This document shows positions 43,612 through 52,633 of a stretch of 64,000 bases of DNA, in pieces. Within the stretch, counting starts at the first letter, position 1, and each line of letters begins with the position of its first letter. This stretch comes from Actinomyces urinae. Its GTDB lineage: Bacteria > Actinomycetota > Actinomycetes > Actinomycetales > Actinomycetaceae. The stretch covers positions 1,240,001 through 1,304,000 of the forward strand of contig NZ_LT632547.1 in NCBI RefSeq assembly GCF_900119695.1. Direction: 5' to 3'. The notes under the pieces were generated by a model, which was not told the origin of the DNA, did no database searches, and saw only the letters and a program-made list of their open reading frames with translations. A program made the translations under genes and the position numbers.

Positions 43612-45477
43612 ATGAGAGTCAACGACGACAGTTTCTTCAAATGGTTAGAAGCCGGCTATCCACGGCCGCAGCTGTGTAGAGAAGATTGGCACAGTCTTAA
43701 TGACGAGTGGGGGTTCCAAGAAGATCCCGATGATGTTGGGCTGGTTCAGAAGTGGTATCAGGCTGGTAGCTCGGATGCGTTTGGGCATGCCATTATCGTC
43801 CCGTTCCCACCGGGTTCAAAAAGGTCTGGCTATGCATGGCAGGACGCTCAGAATGACTCGGAAGTTGTTTGGTATAAACGAACGATTACAGCTGAGGATC
43901 TGACGAGCTCATTGGAGCATCCGGAGTGGTTCATAAACTTCGAGGCGGTGGATTATGAGTGTGATGTTTGGGTTAATGGCCAACATGTCGCTCGTCATCG
44001 CGGAGGTTACACGCCGTTCTCGGTGCAACTTGAGGGCGCTGCTCCTTTCGAAGTAGTGGTTCGAGCCAAAGATTGTCCTGTTGCAAGCCAGCCGAGGGGT
44101 AAGCAGTCTTGGCGTGAAGAAATTAATGGAATTTGGTACGAGCGCAGTACAGGAATTTGGCGCGATGTTTGGCTAGAGGCTCGTCCGAAGTTAGCTATCG
44201 AAGAGCTGTACTGGCGCTCTGATGTTGAAGGTGCGCAGCTAATCGGCCAGATCACTTTGTCGAAGGAGCCCGAAGCAAGCGCTAAGTTCATGGTTCGGGC
44301 TAGAAGCAAGAACAGCGATATTGCAGACATCTCGGTTTGCCCTAATGCGCGAGTTTTTGATGTGGTGATTCCTCTTCCGCAGATCAAAAACAATATGGAT
44401 TCACAAGAATGGTTGTGGGCGCCAGCGCATCCGAACTTGATTGACCTCTTCCTAACCTTGGAATCTGGCTGCGGTGTGGATCGCGTAGTGTCCTATGCGG
44501 GTATCCGAAGCGTTAGTGTGTCGCAGGATTACCTGCACATCAATGGCCAGCCTGTCTACATCAGGGGGATTCTGGACCAGGGATACTGGCCAGGGAGTTA
44601 CTTTACTGCCCCCTCACCAGATGCTATTCGAGATGAGATTCAACTTATCTTGGACCTTGGATTCAACCTTTCAAGAATTCATGAGAGGACCCCGGATCGC
44701 CGCTACCTGGCGTGGGCCGATTCGCTTGGGCTCTTGCTTTGGGCAGAGTTCCCCTCCGCATATGTTTTTGACGACAGTGCACTGACTGATCTTTCTGCAG
44801 AATGGCTCAGTGCGGTTCGTAGAGATAGGTCGTCTCCGTCAATCATCACCTGGGTTCCAATAAACGAATCCTGGGGTGTTCCGCAGATAGCCGCCGATGT
44901 AAGGCAGCGAGCTTTTGTGGAGGGTATGGCGAATCTAACCCGCGCGGTAGATGACACGCGCCCAATAAGCTCAAATGACGGTTGGGAACAGCCTGCTACG
45001 GACATCGTTACGACACACGACTACGCGGATAAGCCAGAGCAACTCCAGTGCGCGTACGCGAGTGAAAGCGCCATGAGGCAATCCGTAAACGGCATCGGTC
45101 CCCAAGGGCGTCGAACCCTCCTTGATTCGGATTGGGATTTCAACAAACCCGTCATCGTCTCCGAATTCGGAGGGATTGCTTTGGCTGAGGAGGATTCGAA
45201 GCACTGGGGCTACAGGACGGTCGGTTCTAAGGAAGAGTACGAGAAGGTCTTTAGTGGACTTGTTTTCGCCCTACTTGAATCGCCTTTCTTAGCGGGTTTC
45301 TGCTACACGCAGCTAACGGATACCGCGCAGGAGGTAAACGGGATTTGCACTCCTGATAGGAAACCGAAACTGCCTAAGGAAACTGTTCGCGAGATCATTA
45401 CCTGCTCAAAGCCGCATGATTCTCAAGTGCGTCCTCGAGTGGTAACCGAACACGCAGTGGGGGTGGCCGAAAAATGA
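43612..45477 (+). CDS. Glycoside hydrolase family 2 (beta-galactosidase/glucuronidase-like)
   Basis: A 621-residue cytoplasmic glycosidase. The N-terminal sugar-binding jelly roll shows WYKRTITAED and FEAVDYECDVWVNGQHVARHRGGYTPF. An Ig-like domain is followed by the TIM barrel from about residue 300 (YLHINGQPVYIRGILDQGYW). The acid/base glutamate is in WVPINESWGVPQ and the nucleophile in PVIVSEFGGIAL. It lacks a signal peptide, so it acts on imported oligosaccharides. Its stop overlaps the first permease as ATGA. Sugar specificity within GH2 is not determined. Confidence 0.9.
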   Translation: MRVNDDSFFKWLEAGYPRPQLCREDWHSLNDEWGFQEDPDDVGLVQKWYQAGSSDAFGHAIIVPFPPGSKRSGYAWQDAQNDSEVVWYKRTITAEDLTSSLEHPEWFINFEAVDYECDVWVNGQHVARHRGGYTPFSVQLEGAAPFEVVVRAKDCPVASQPRGKQSWREEINGIWYERSTGIWRDVWLEARPKLAIEELYWRSDVEGAQLIGQITLSKEPEASAKFMVRARSKNSDIADISVCPNARVFDVVIPLPQIKNNMDSQEWLWAPAHPNLIDLFLTLESGCGVDRVVSYAGIRSVSVSQDYLHINGQPVYIRGILDQGYWPGSYFTAPSPDAIRDEIQLILDLGFNLSRIHERTPDRRYLAWADSLGLLLWAEFPSAYVFDDSALTDLSAEWLSAVRRDRSSPSIITWVPINESWGVPQIAADVRQRAFVEGMANLTRAVDDTRPISSNDGWEQPATDIVTTHDYADKPEQLQCAYASESAMRQSVNGIGPQGRRTLLDSDWDFNKPVIVSEFGGIALAEEDSKHWGYRTVGSKEEYEKVFSGLVFALLESPFLAGFCYTQLTDTAQEVNGICTPDRKPKLPKETVREIITCSKPHDSQVRPRVVTEHAVGVAEK

Positions 45478-46553
45478 CCTCAACGCGTAGCGCTCGCGAT
45501 ATCAGACGGTGGTTCACCAACTTCGGTTTTACGGTTCCATTTCTGCTGTTCTACGTAGCGTTCATCCTTTACCCCGTTGTGCAAGCGGTGCTGATGAGCT
45601 TCTTCGACTGGGATCTACTTGGCAGAACACCGCAGTGGGTGGGATTCGAAAACTACAAGCAGATGCTTGGAGGAGCCGGAATTGAATGGAGCGTTGGATC
45701 CTCTTGGTGGGTGCAACTAACGCTTCTATTTCTTGCCGCAGTAACTGCAGTTTGGGCAGCACGCAATAATCGCCTTCGTTCAGGTGAAATATTGCTAGTT
45801 GTTTCCCTGATCGTAGCTGCCCTCCTGCTCGGCTTTAACGCGGGAGACACTGGGGCTTGGAACGATCCGCGCTTTTGGAACGCTTTCAAGAACACAGTGG
45901 TTTTCACGATCGTGTCAACACCGATCATTGCCGGGTTGGGCCTAGCTTTTGCGCTATTGCTTGATCTGGGCAAAAAAGGAAATGGATTTTATCGCGCAGC
46001 CCTTTTTGTCCCGTACATCCTCCCAGTATCGGTAGCCACCCTTATCTGGGGATACATGCTCAACCCCTCGCGAGGAATAGTTGCCAAACTGACTGACACA
46101 CTAGGCGTTGGCGTAGTGGCTTGGTTGTCGGATCCACGGACTGCGATGGCCGCAATCGTTGTGACTACCGTGTGGTGGACGGTGGGCTTCAACATGATCC
46201 TGTTCGGAGCTGGCCTGCAAGATATTGATCCCACTCTGTATGAAGCTGCAGCAATAGACGGCGCGGGGCCATGGCGAAAGTTCGTATCAATCACCTTGCC
46301 TGGCCTGAAGCACGCCACACTACTTGTTGTAGTTACCCAGGTGATCGCGTCATTCCAGATTTTTGGTCAGGTGAACATCATGACAAATGGTGGGCCCGGA
46401 GGCGTCACAGATGTTTTGGTTCGATACATCTACCAAACCGGCTTCAGGGATTCGAACCTGGGGTATGCCTCCGCGATGTCACTTTTCCTATTCGTAGTAA
46501 TGGTTTTCGTTTCACTTATCCAATTCCTCATGTCGCGCGAAAGGAGCAACTGA
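45474..46553 (+). CDS. ABC sugar permease, MalF-like
   Basis: A 359-residue membrane protein with seven to eight predicted helices, including FTVPFLLFYVAFILYPVVQAV and a MalF-like insertion around residues 75-125. The EAA loop reads LYEAAAIDGAGPWRKFVSITLPGL. It is coupled to GH2 through a four-base overlap, and one base separates it from the next permease. Confidence 0.9.
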   Translation: MTSTRSARDIRRWFTNFGFTVPFLLFYVAFILYPVVQAVLMSFFDWDLLGRTPQWVGFENYKQMLGGAGIEWSVGSSWWVQLTLLFLAAVTAVWAARNNRLRSGEILLVVSLIVAALLLGFNAGDTGAWNDPRFWNAFKNTVVFTIVSTPIIAGLGLAFALLLDLGKKGNGFYRAALFVPYILPVSVATLIWGYMLNPSRGIVAKLTDTLGVGVVAWLSDPRTAMAAIVVTTVWWTVGFNMILFGAGLQDIDPTLYEAAAIDGAGPWRKFVSITLPGLKHATLLVVVTQVIASFQIFGQVNIMTNGGPGGVTDVLVRYIYQTGFRDSNLGYASAMSLFLFVVMVFVSLIQFLMSRERSN

Positions 46554-46554
46554 A

Positions 46555-47436
46555 ATGACTGCTCAGACACTCTCTCTCGCTCCGGAGGTAACCGAGCCGA
46601 AGCCAAACCCTAAGCGAAACACGGCTAACGTGCTGTACCACGCTTCGATGATCCTAATCGTTCTGCTTTGGCTCATCCCCCTAATCTGGATGTTGTCTTT
46701 GGCGCTGACTCCAAATGACGTTCTAAAAACCAATTCGCAAAGCCTGTTTCCGCAAGGATTCACGCTCTCAAACTTTGCTGATGCTTTCCTTACAGGCGCA
46801 ACTCTGCGGTGGTTCCTAAACTCCACGATTGTCACGGTCATAACCACTATCGTCACGGTAGCTGTATGCGCAATGGCAGGGTACGCATTTGCGAAGCTGC
46901 CGTTTGCGGGCAGATTAGTGGTTTACTCGCTCACGCTTGCCGGAATGATGGTTCCTAAAGAGGCAATGTTCATTCCTCTGTTCATGATGTTTAGCGACAT
47001 TAACCTGCATAACACCTACCTGGCGTTGATTCTGCCACGGATTGCCTTTCCTCTAGGCGTGTTCATAATGACGCAATTCTTCGCGCAAGTTCCGGATGAG
47101 ATTCAAGAGGCAGCCAGCATTGACGGGGCTTCTTCCTGGAGGATCTTCTACTCGGTGATGCTGCCCCTTGCCCGCCCTTCACTGATCGCTCTAGCAACAT
47201 TCACATTTGTGCAGACGTGGAATGACTATCTGTGGCCACTCGTATCTGCTACGAAACCTGCAATGTTTACGATCACGACGGGCCTTGCATCGTTGCAGGG
47301 GACCTTCTCGCAATCAACGGAGCTAGGTTCATTGATGGCTCGAGGCATCGTGGGCACGTTGCCTTTGCTACTTGTATTCGTTTTCTTCCAGAAGTACCTC
47401 ATTCGAGGCGTGTCCATGTCTTCTGGAGAAAAATAA
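46555..47436 (+). CDS. ABC sugar permease, MalG-like
   Basis: A 293-residue permease with about six helices, the EAA motif IQEAASIDGASSWRIFYSVMLPLA and the C-terminal signature FVQTWNDYLWPLV. It pairs with the preceding permease. As in module 1, no dedicated ATPase is encoded nearby. Confidence 0.9.
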   Translation: MTAQTLSLAPEVTEPKPNPKRNTANVLYHASMILIVLLWLIPLIWMLSLALTPNDVLKTNSQSLFPQGFTLSNFADAFLTGATLRWFLNSTIVTVITTIVTVAVCAMAGYAFAKLPFAGRLVVYSLTLAGMMVPKEAMFIPLFMMFSDINLHNTYLALILPRIAFPLGVFIMTQFFAQVPDEIQEAASIDGASSWRIFYSVMLPLARPSLIALATFTFVQTWNDYLWPLVSATKPAMFTITTGLASLQGTFSQSTELGSLMARGIVGTLPLLLVFVFFQKYLIRGVSMSSGEK

Positions 47437-47463
47437 CAAACCCAAGAAAGATTGGAGAGAAAA

Positions 47464-48846
47464 ATGAGGTTAAGGAAATTAGGTGTTCCAGCAATGATGC
47501 TGGGCGCTATTTCACTAGCTCTTACGGGTTGCGGCGTGAGTGGCTCGGGAGGATCCGGAGGCGAATCCGGATCCAGCGAGGACATGCTCCAGAAAATCGC
47601 AGAGGTTTCAGACGATGACCTTCAGGGCACCACGATAACCTTGGCGCGGTTCTTTGGAGATTGTAACGAAACCACCAACGGCGTTACAGACATGGATAAG
47701 GCGACCACAGAATGTGAAGCTATCCAGATCCTGACCAATAAGTTCGAAGCTGAAAATGCTTGGGGGATCAAGGTCGAACGGCTGGGTGGATCCTCCTGGC
47801 ACTCGTATTACGACGGGTTGAATACAGCGCTGGCTAGTTCGGAGAAGCCAGATATCGCCGTAATGCACGGATCGAATCTGCCTGAGTATGCAGATAGGGA
47901 CCTACTCATGGAGGTTCCCGAGTCTATTGGTGTTGACACCTCGGATTACACCGACCCGGCATCTGCAGCGGTTGAGTACGACGGTAAGCAATACGCGCTT
48001 CCCTTTGATTCGCACGCAACGGTTTCTCACCTGAACATGGATATTCTTCGCGAGGCAGGTTTGGCCGCAGATGGCGAAGTTTACAAGGTTCCAACAGACC
48101 CGAAGGTATTCCTCGAGCATGCTCAGATTGTGAAAGACAAGACCGGGAAGAATTACCTGGATGTCGCAATGACTGCTGATCCGATGGCTTCGCGCTTGTG
48201 GGAGGCATTCATCTATCAGCAAGGTGGAACGCTTTTGGATCCGCAGAGCGGTGAAGTAAACATGAACAGTGAGGAAGCTGTAACCTCTCTCGAACTCGTC
48301 AACAAGCTAGTTGATGGAGGATTTACCGCGAAGACTCACGACTATGATGCTTCCATGCAGGCCTTCCTGCGCGGGGAGTCGGCCATCATGTACAACGGCT
48401 CGTGGGCAGTCAATCAGTTTGAAGCTGAGACGCCTTTTGATTACGAAGTAGCTGACGCGCCGATGCTATTTGATAAGCCTGCAACTTGGGCGAACTCGCA
48501 CGTCTGGACGGTTCCCGTTCAGGAACAAGGTGATCCTGTAAAGTATCGGGCTGCATTTGAGCTTGCTAAGTTCTACTACGAAAACACTGGAGTCTGGGGT
48601 ATTAAGACGGGGCACATGCCTGCAAGTAACACTGCTTTGAACTCGGAAGAGTACCTCGCTGCTCCGCACCGCGAGCAGTATCTCGAAACTGCAAAGGCAT
48701 ACGGTACATTGCCTCCACGTGTTGTTGAGTGGTCTGCCATTGATTCATCTATCCAGGAGACCATCGAAGCTACCTGGCTGAATGATGCTGACATTAAAAC
48801 GACGCTAGATGAGCTTCAGACAGCTATTGAGGGAATCCTCAAGTAA
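47464..48846 (+). CDS. ABC transporter sugar-binding lipoprotein
   Basis: A 460-residue extracellular binding protein. The signal peptide ends with lipobox LTGC (cysteine about residue 23), followed by a Gly/Ser linker. The body is a family 1 fold: LPFDSHATVSHLNMDILREAG, ASRLWEAFIYQQGGTLLDP and AFLRGESAIMYNGSWAVNQF. GGAGAG lies upstream of the ATG at 47464. It delivers substrate to the two preceding permeases. The substrate is probably an oligosaccharide cut by the GH2 enzyme. Confidence 0.9.
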   Translation: MRLRKLGVPAMMLGAISLALTGCGVSGSGGSGGESGSSEDMLQKIAEVSDDDLQGTTITLARFFGDCNETTNGVTDMDKATTECEAIQILTNKFEAENAWGIKVERLGGSSWHSYYDGLNTALASSEKPDIAVMHGSNLPEYADRDLLMEVPESIGVDTSDYTDPASAAVEYDGKQYALPFDSHATVSHLNMDILREAGLAADGEVYKVPTDPKVFLEHAQIVKDKTGKNYLDVAMTADPMASRLWEAFIYQQGGTLLDPQSGEVNMNSEEAVTSLELVNKLVDGGFTAKTHDYDASMQAFLRGESAIMYNGSWAVNQFEAETPFDYEVADAPMLFDKPATWANSHVWTVPVQEQGDPVKYRAAFELAKFYYENTGVWGIKTGHMPASNTALNSEEYLAAPHREQYLETAKAYGTLPPRVVEWSAIDSSIQETIEATWLNDADIKTTLDELQTAIEGILK

Positions 48847-48868
48847 ATCGAAAGCTATCTGTCCACCA

Positions 48869-48912
48869 ACGTAGGGTGCCTACCGGTTTGAATCGGTGGG
48901 CGCCCTACGTTT
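48869..48912 (+). terminator. Terminator after the GH2 operon binding protein
   Basis: ACGTAGGGTGCCTACCG and CGGTGGGCGCCCTACGT form a long stem with two mismatches, followed by TTT. The lacI-like gene behind it probably has its own promoter. Confidence 0.65.
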
Positions 48913-49009
48913 AAGTCGCAATATGGGGATCGCGGGCACTATCTGTAAACTTGCATTTGATTCTTGTTTTGACGTTTTAATATTTTCAAAATAGCGATGG
49001 AGTTAGGGC

Positions 49010-50014
49010 TTGCGACCACCAAACATGCAAGACGTTGCGGCGCTTGCCGGCGTTTCGCAAAGAACTGTTTCAAACGTTGTTAATGACTACGTGCATGTTT
49101 CTGACCAGACTCGCAAGAAGGTGCAGGACGCCATTCAGGAACTCGGTTACAGGCCAAATATCGCTGCTCAAAGACTTCGGTCTGGACGTACCGGTATGAT
49201 CGCGCTGGCTGTACCAAACATTTCTTGGCCATATTTTGGGGAACTAGCACACCTCATTCAAAGAGAAGCTCAAAAGTACGACCAAACTCTGCTCATCACC
49301 GAGACCGAAGGCATGCGAGATCGGGAACTTAAATCCCTTGAAGGTTTCCGACCAGACGTAGTTGATGGAGTGATCTATTCCCCGATCGTTCTCACGGGGG
49401 AAGAGCTACCCAAGATTGATGTGCCGCTCGTTTTACTGGGCGAAAAGATCTCTGATGTTGGCGTCCCTCACTTCGCAGTTGATGGAGAAGCAGCCGGCAA
49501 GGCGATCACAGAACACCTATTGGAGCGCGGGGCGAGAAGATTCGTTGTTGTAGGTTCCTCTGAAACAGTGATGACAATTGGGCCAGGCCCTCAACGCCGA
49601 CGCGGTATTGAAAAAGCGCTTGAAGAAAAGGGGCTGAGCCTGACCTCAGATTGCGTGGTGGAATCTCCGTGGACATACGAGGGCGCGCACGGCGCTCTAA
49701 CATCCTGGCTCACTACTCATGACTTGCCGGATGCGATCATCGCCCTCAATGACCTTGCAGCGGCGGGCTCAGTGCGAGCATTGGCCGATATCGGCGCGCA
49801 TGTGCCAGGCGATGTGATGGTTACAGGCTGGGACGACACGGACGTGGCGTCCTACACTCTTCCATCTCTAACCGCAATCAGTCCGGACAAGGTTGCTATA
49901 GCCAGACAGTCTGTGAAGGCACTCATGGAACTGATTGAACTCGGGAACACCGATTGCGGTGAGGAACGAGTTGATTTTGAACTCGTAGTCAGGGAATCTT
50001 CGACGCGGCGCTAA
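49010..50014 (+). CDS. LacI-family transcriptional regulator
   Basis: A 334-residue repressor. The N-terminal helix-turn-helix is MQDVAALAGVSQRTVSNVVNDYVHVSDQTRKKV, with hinge QRLRSGRTGMIAL. Residues 60-334 are a periplasmic-binding-protein-like effector domain (VPNISWPYFGELAHLIQREA, VMVTGWDDTDVASYTLPSLTAI). The start is taken as TTG at 49010, with GGAG upstream; ATG at 49025 would remove part of the fold. It probably binds the twin operators at 43566-43601. Confidence 0.9.
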   Translation: MRPPNMQDVAALAGVSQRTVSNVVNDYVHVSDQTRKKVQDAIQELGYRPNIAAQRLRSGRTGMIALAVPNISWPYFGELAHLIQREAQKYDQTLLITETEGMRDRELKSLEGFRPDVVDGVIYSPIVLTGEELPKIDVPLVLLGEKISDVGVPHFAVDGEAAGKAITEHLLERGARRFVVVGSSETVMTIGPGPQRRRGIEKALEEKGLSLTSDCVVESPWTYEGAHGALTSWLTTHDLPDAIIALNDLAAAGSVRALADIGAHVPGDVMVTGWDDTDVASYTLPSLTAISPDKVAIARQSVKALMELIELGNTDCGEERVDFELVVRESSTRR

Positions 50015-50141
50015 GGCCTACAGATCGTGCAAAAGCCCGGGTGCAGTGCATGCTGCTCCTGCTCGATGCCGGCACCTATTGGCGACCTAACGCATTCAAC
50101 CGCGGTTTTCGCTTTCTCGCTACGTTGATAGGCTGAGCCCC

Positions 50142-50663
50142 ATGACGTTTCGAGTACTTTTTGTTTGCACCGGAAACATTTGCCGATCCGCCATGGCCGA
50201 GGTTGTGCTAAATCAGCACTTTGAAGCCGCTGGACTCGATGCCGTAGCTACCTCTGTTGGCATTTCTGACGAGGAACACGGCAACCCCATTGACTACCGC
50301 GCCCAGCGCACTCTAAAAGCCGCTGGCTATGATATCCCCAATCACTTCGCCAGGCAGATCACGGCGCAAGACCTAAAAGATTGCGACCTTGTTCTCGCAA
50401 TGACGTCAAACCACTATGCGGCTGTCGAACGGCTGGCTACGCGCACCCATATTGATGTGATCGAAAACCCGCAGGTTGGCGACCAGCGTTCAACTGATCT
50501 GCGCATGTTCCGCGCAATGGATCCCGCGCTTGCCGGCGCGCGCAGGCGAGAACTTGACGTTCCCGACCCTTGGTATGGCACACAACAAGACTTTGAGAAC
50601 ACCCTCGACGTTATCGAATCCGTTGCCGACTACATCGTGGAGCACGCGCGCGAGGCGCTATGA
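50142..50663 (+). CDS. Low-molecular-weight protein tyrosine phosphatase
   Basis: A 173-residue phosphatase with the P-loop VCTGNICRSAMAE (Cys and Arg, residues 9-15) and the general acid in DVPDPWYGTQQDFENTLD. In actinobacteria such enzymes dephosphorylate tyrosine in proteins or act in exopolysaccharide control. It is alone on the plus strand. Confidence 0.93.
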   Translation: MTFRVLFVCTGNICRSAMAEVVLNQHFEAAGLDAVATSVGISDEEHGNPIDYRAQRTLKAAGYDIPNHFARQITAQDLKDCDLVLAMTSNHYAAVERLATRTHIDVIENPQVGDQRSTDLRMFRAMDPALAGARRRELDVPDPWYGTQQDFENTLDVIESVADYIVEHAREAL

Positions 50664-50755
50664 GAGTTCGGACAGGGCGAGCGATAGACGACTCGTACGA
50701 CCTGGACATCTAAATGGATGCCCCTGTACGCAATTTTCGTATACCAATGCAAGTA

Positions 50756-51382
50756 TTACTTCAATTTCCAAAGATGCGGATGAGTTAGACCGGTTTCTTT
50801 GACTTCCTTTGGCAATGCCTCGTCCAGTGAGGCCATTCGCTTATAACGCTTCAAAAACTCCGTCTTTGATTCGAAGGCGCCATTTTGGATAGCCCATCGC
50901 AACAACGTCAACGTGTCCGCGTGAGATATGCTACCGCTTGAGTCATAAATCCCTCGCGATTGTTGCTCTCTCAAAATAGCGGATTGCCTCTCGATCATGC
51001 GAATACCGGCCCCATCATCGCAGACAATCAGTACTTGCTCGCCAGAACGGGCTGCCAAAACACCATGAAGTATCGCCATGGTTTCGCCCCTGTCCTTGGT
51101 TTGAGAATACATGTCACTAAACTCCAGGCCGAAAACAGCTAGACAACACTCGCGCATTTCTGCAGTAGGTTCGTCTGATAGTACACGCCGGAACCTGTCC
51201 GGAAAGCTCCTCCATACGTCTGCCGCCCTTGCAAACTGCCTACGTCTTTTCGGTGTGTCAAAAATTTCGTACTCCACTGCGGCAGGAACACAAATTTTAT
51301 TATGGCCAAGTGCTGCTAGCAGCTGGGGTGTGCAATCCGTAGTGAGGAACTTAAAAATAGGACCCGTGTCGAGAATATGCAT
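50756..51382 (-). CDS. PIN-like domain protein
   Basis: A 208-residue protein with PIN-nuclease features: MHILDTGPIFKFL (Asp5), the basic region DTPKRRRQFARAADVW, DRGETMAILHGVLAARS (conserved Glu) and VLIVCDDGAGIRMIE (Asp pair). These could form an RNase metal site, although the domain diverges from VapC toxins and carries a C-terminal extension of about 60 residues. Its ATG overlaps the ImmA/IrrE stop by one base, so the three minus-strand genes form one unit. The family assignment is tentative. Confidence 0.6.
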   Translation of the reverse strand: MHILDTGPIFKFLTTDCTPQLLAALGHNKICVPAAVEYEIFDTPKRRRQFARAADVWRSFPDRFRRVLSDEPTAEMRECCLAVFGLEFSDMYSQTKDRGETMAILHGVLAARSGEQVLIVCDDGAGIRMIERQSAILREQQSRGIYDSSGSISHADTLTLLRWAIQNGAFESKTEFLKRYKRMASLDEALPKEVKETGLTHPHLWKLK

Positions 51383-52206
51383 TATTCGGCATTACCCATC
51401 AGGGCTTTGAGCTCCTCCGCGGTCAATCGTGCCCCCGAATCTGTTGGAGCCTCAGCCGCAGTAAAGCGTGCGTTTCCAGGAATAATCTCCTCTGTTTGCA
51501 AGCGTTCAGAAACCGCTGAAACGTTGCTTTCGCCAGAAAGGCGAGCAATAGCGGCTGCAGAAACAGCACCCCACCTATAGCCTTCCATCGTTCGAGCGAG
51601 AATATCCTGAGGAGGACGGGCCGTAGATGATTCCAATGCCTGCACCTCATACTCGGATGGCCACCCGTAACGAGTCGACAGCAGGCTACCAGAAAGGCTC
51701 TTCCACTCCTCAAATGTAGAACTGTTTATCAAGCCCAAATCCCGCATTTGGATGGCGGCCATATGAGCAGAAACCCCAAAAGTCTGCACCAAATCTGATA
51801 GTAGCCGTTCCGAAACTTGCCTTCCATCAGCAAACTTCTCTACTGCCGCTAAAGGCAATAAGAAATGGCGAGCAAAAGCATCAGCCTGAATCTCTCTTGA
51901 ATCTCGCTCCCCTATTTCCTGATCATGAAGATAACGATCAACGCTTTGAAGGACGACGTGACCTAACTCGTGGGCAAGCGTAGAACGCATTCGCAAAGGA
52001 TGCGGAGTGCATCCCGCGGCAATAAGAGTGCGTAGCCCATCGCTCATAGTCATTCCATGGCCGGGTTCCGCCCCCTGAACGTAGGCAACCCCTATGCCGA
52101 GTTCATTCTCAATAAGTCGAGCCAAATTCCCGACAGGGCGCGTACCTAATCCAAGCTTCTCACGGTACTCCTCGGCTGCTTCTCGTCCGATTCGCTCGTT
52201 ACTCAT
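51382..52206 (-). CDS. ImmA/IrrE-family metallopeptidase
   Basis: A 274-residue protein with the zinc-peptidase motif STLAHELGHVVLQ (HExxH) and the third ligand in EIQADAFARHFLLP. ImmA/IrrE proteases cleave partner XRE repressors in response to DNA damage or other signals. The C-terminal 130 residues (FGVSAHMAAIQMRDLGLIN onward) complete the fold. Four-base overlap with the XRE gene and one-base overlap with the PIN-like gene. Confidence 0.88.
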   Translation of the reverse strand: MSNERIGREAAEEYREKLGLGTRPVGNLARLIENELGIGVAYVQGAEPGHGMTMSDGLRTLIAAGCTPHPLRMRSTLAHELGHVVLQSVDRYLHDQEIGERDSREIQADAFARHFLLPLAAVEKFADGRQVSERLLSDLVQTFGVSAHMAAIQMRDLGLINSSTFEEWKSLSGSLLSTRYGWPSEYEVQALESSTARPPQDILARTMEGYRWGAVSAAAIARLSGESNVSAVSERLQTEEIIPGNARFTAAEAPTDSGARLTAEELKALMGNAE

Positions 52207-52544
52207 CGTGTCTCCGGTACGCCAAGCTCATCCAAGCGACGAGCCAACCCAAGCGCGTAGATCATGTACGCAGTCAATGCCGCAGAGCCATCACTATCGG
52301 TTCGTCCCGCGTAAACAACGTCCTCGGCAACGGTACTTGTTCCATACAGGTCAGCCGGCAACACGCCACACGCATCGGCAAGAACCGCAACCTCAACGGG
52401 TGAGGTTTCGCGCTGTCCCGCTTCAATGCGATGAATCGTCGGTTGGGAAATGCCCGAAGCTCCCGCCAAATCGCGCTGGGTCATGCCAACAGCATTACGA
52501 GCTTCAACAAGCCGTTGCCCAACAGAATTAGAATTACGCAACAT
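52203..52544 (-). CDS. XRE-family HTH regulator
   Basis: A 113-residue protein whose residues 8-65 form a helix-turn-helix: LVEARNAVGMTQRDLAGASG, ISQPTIHRIEAGQRETSP. The C-terminal 45 residues may be the sensing or cleavage region. It is the first gene of the minus-strand trio and likely represses it, with the ImmA/IrrE protein as derepressor. Confidence 0.88.
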   Translation of the reverse strand: MLRNSNSVGQRLVEARNAVGMTQRDLAGASGISQPTIHRIEAGQRETSPVEVAVLADACGVLPADLYGTSTVAEDVVYAGRTDSDGSAALTAYMIYALGLARRLDELGVPETR

Positions 52545-52633
52545 GATGAATCAAAACCTCCCGCTTCTGATTCTAGCGGAACGAGGTGCGAAATAGTAGA
52601 CTCGAAAATCGCGCGTGAAGAGGGCGAAACCTG

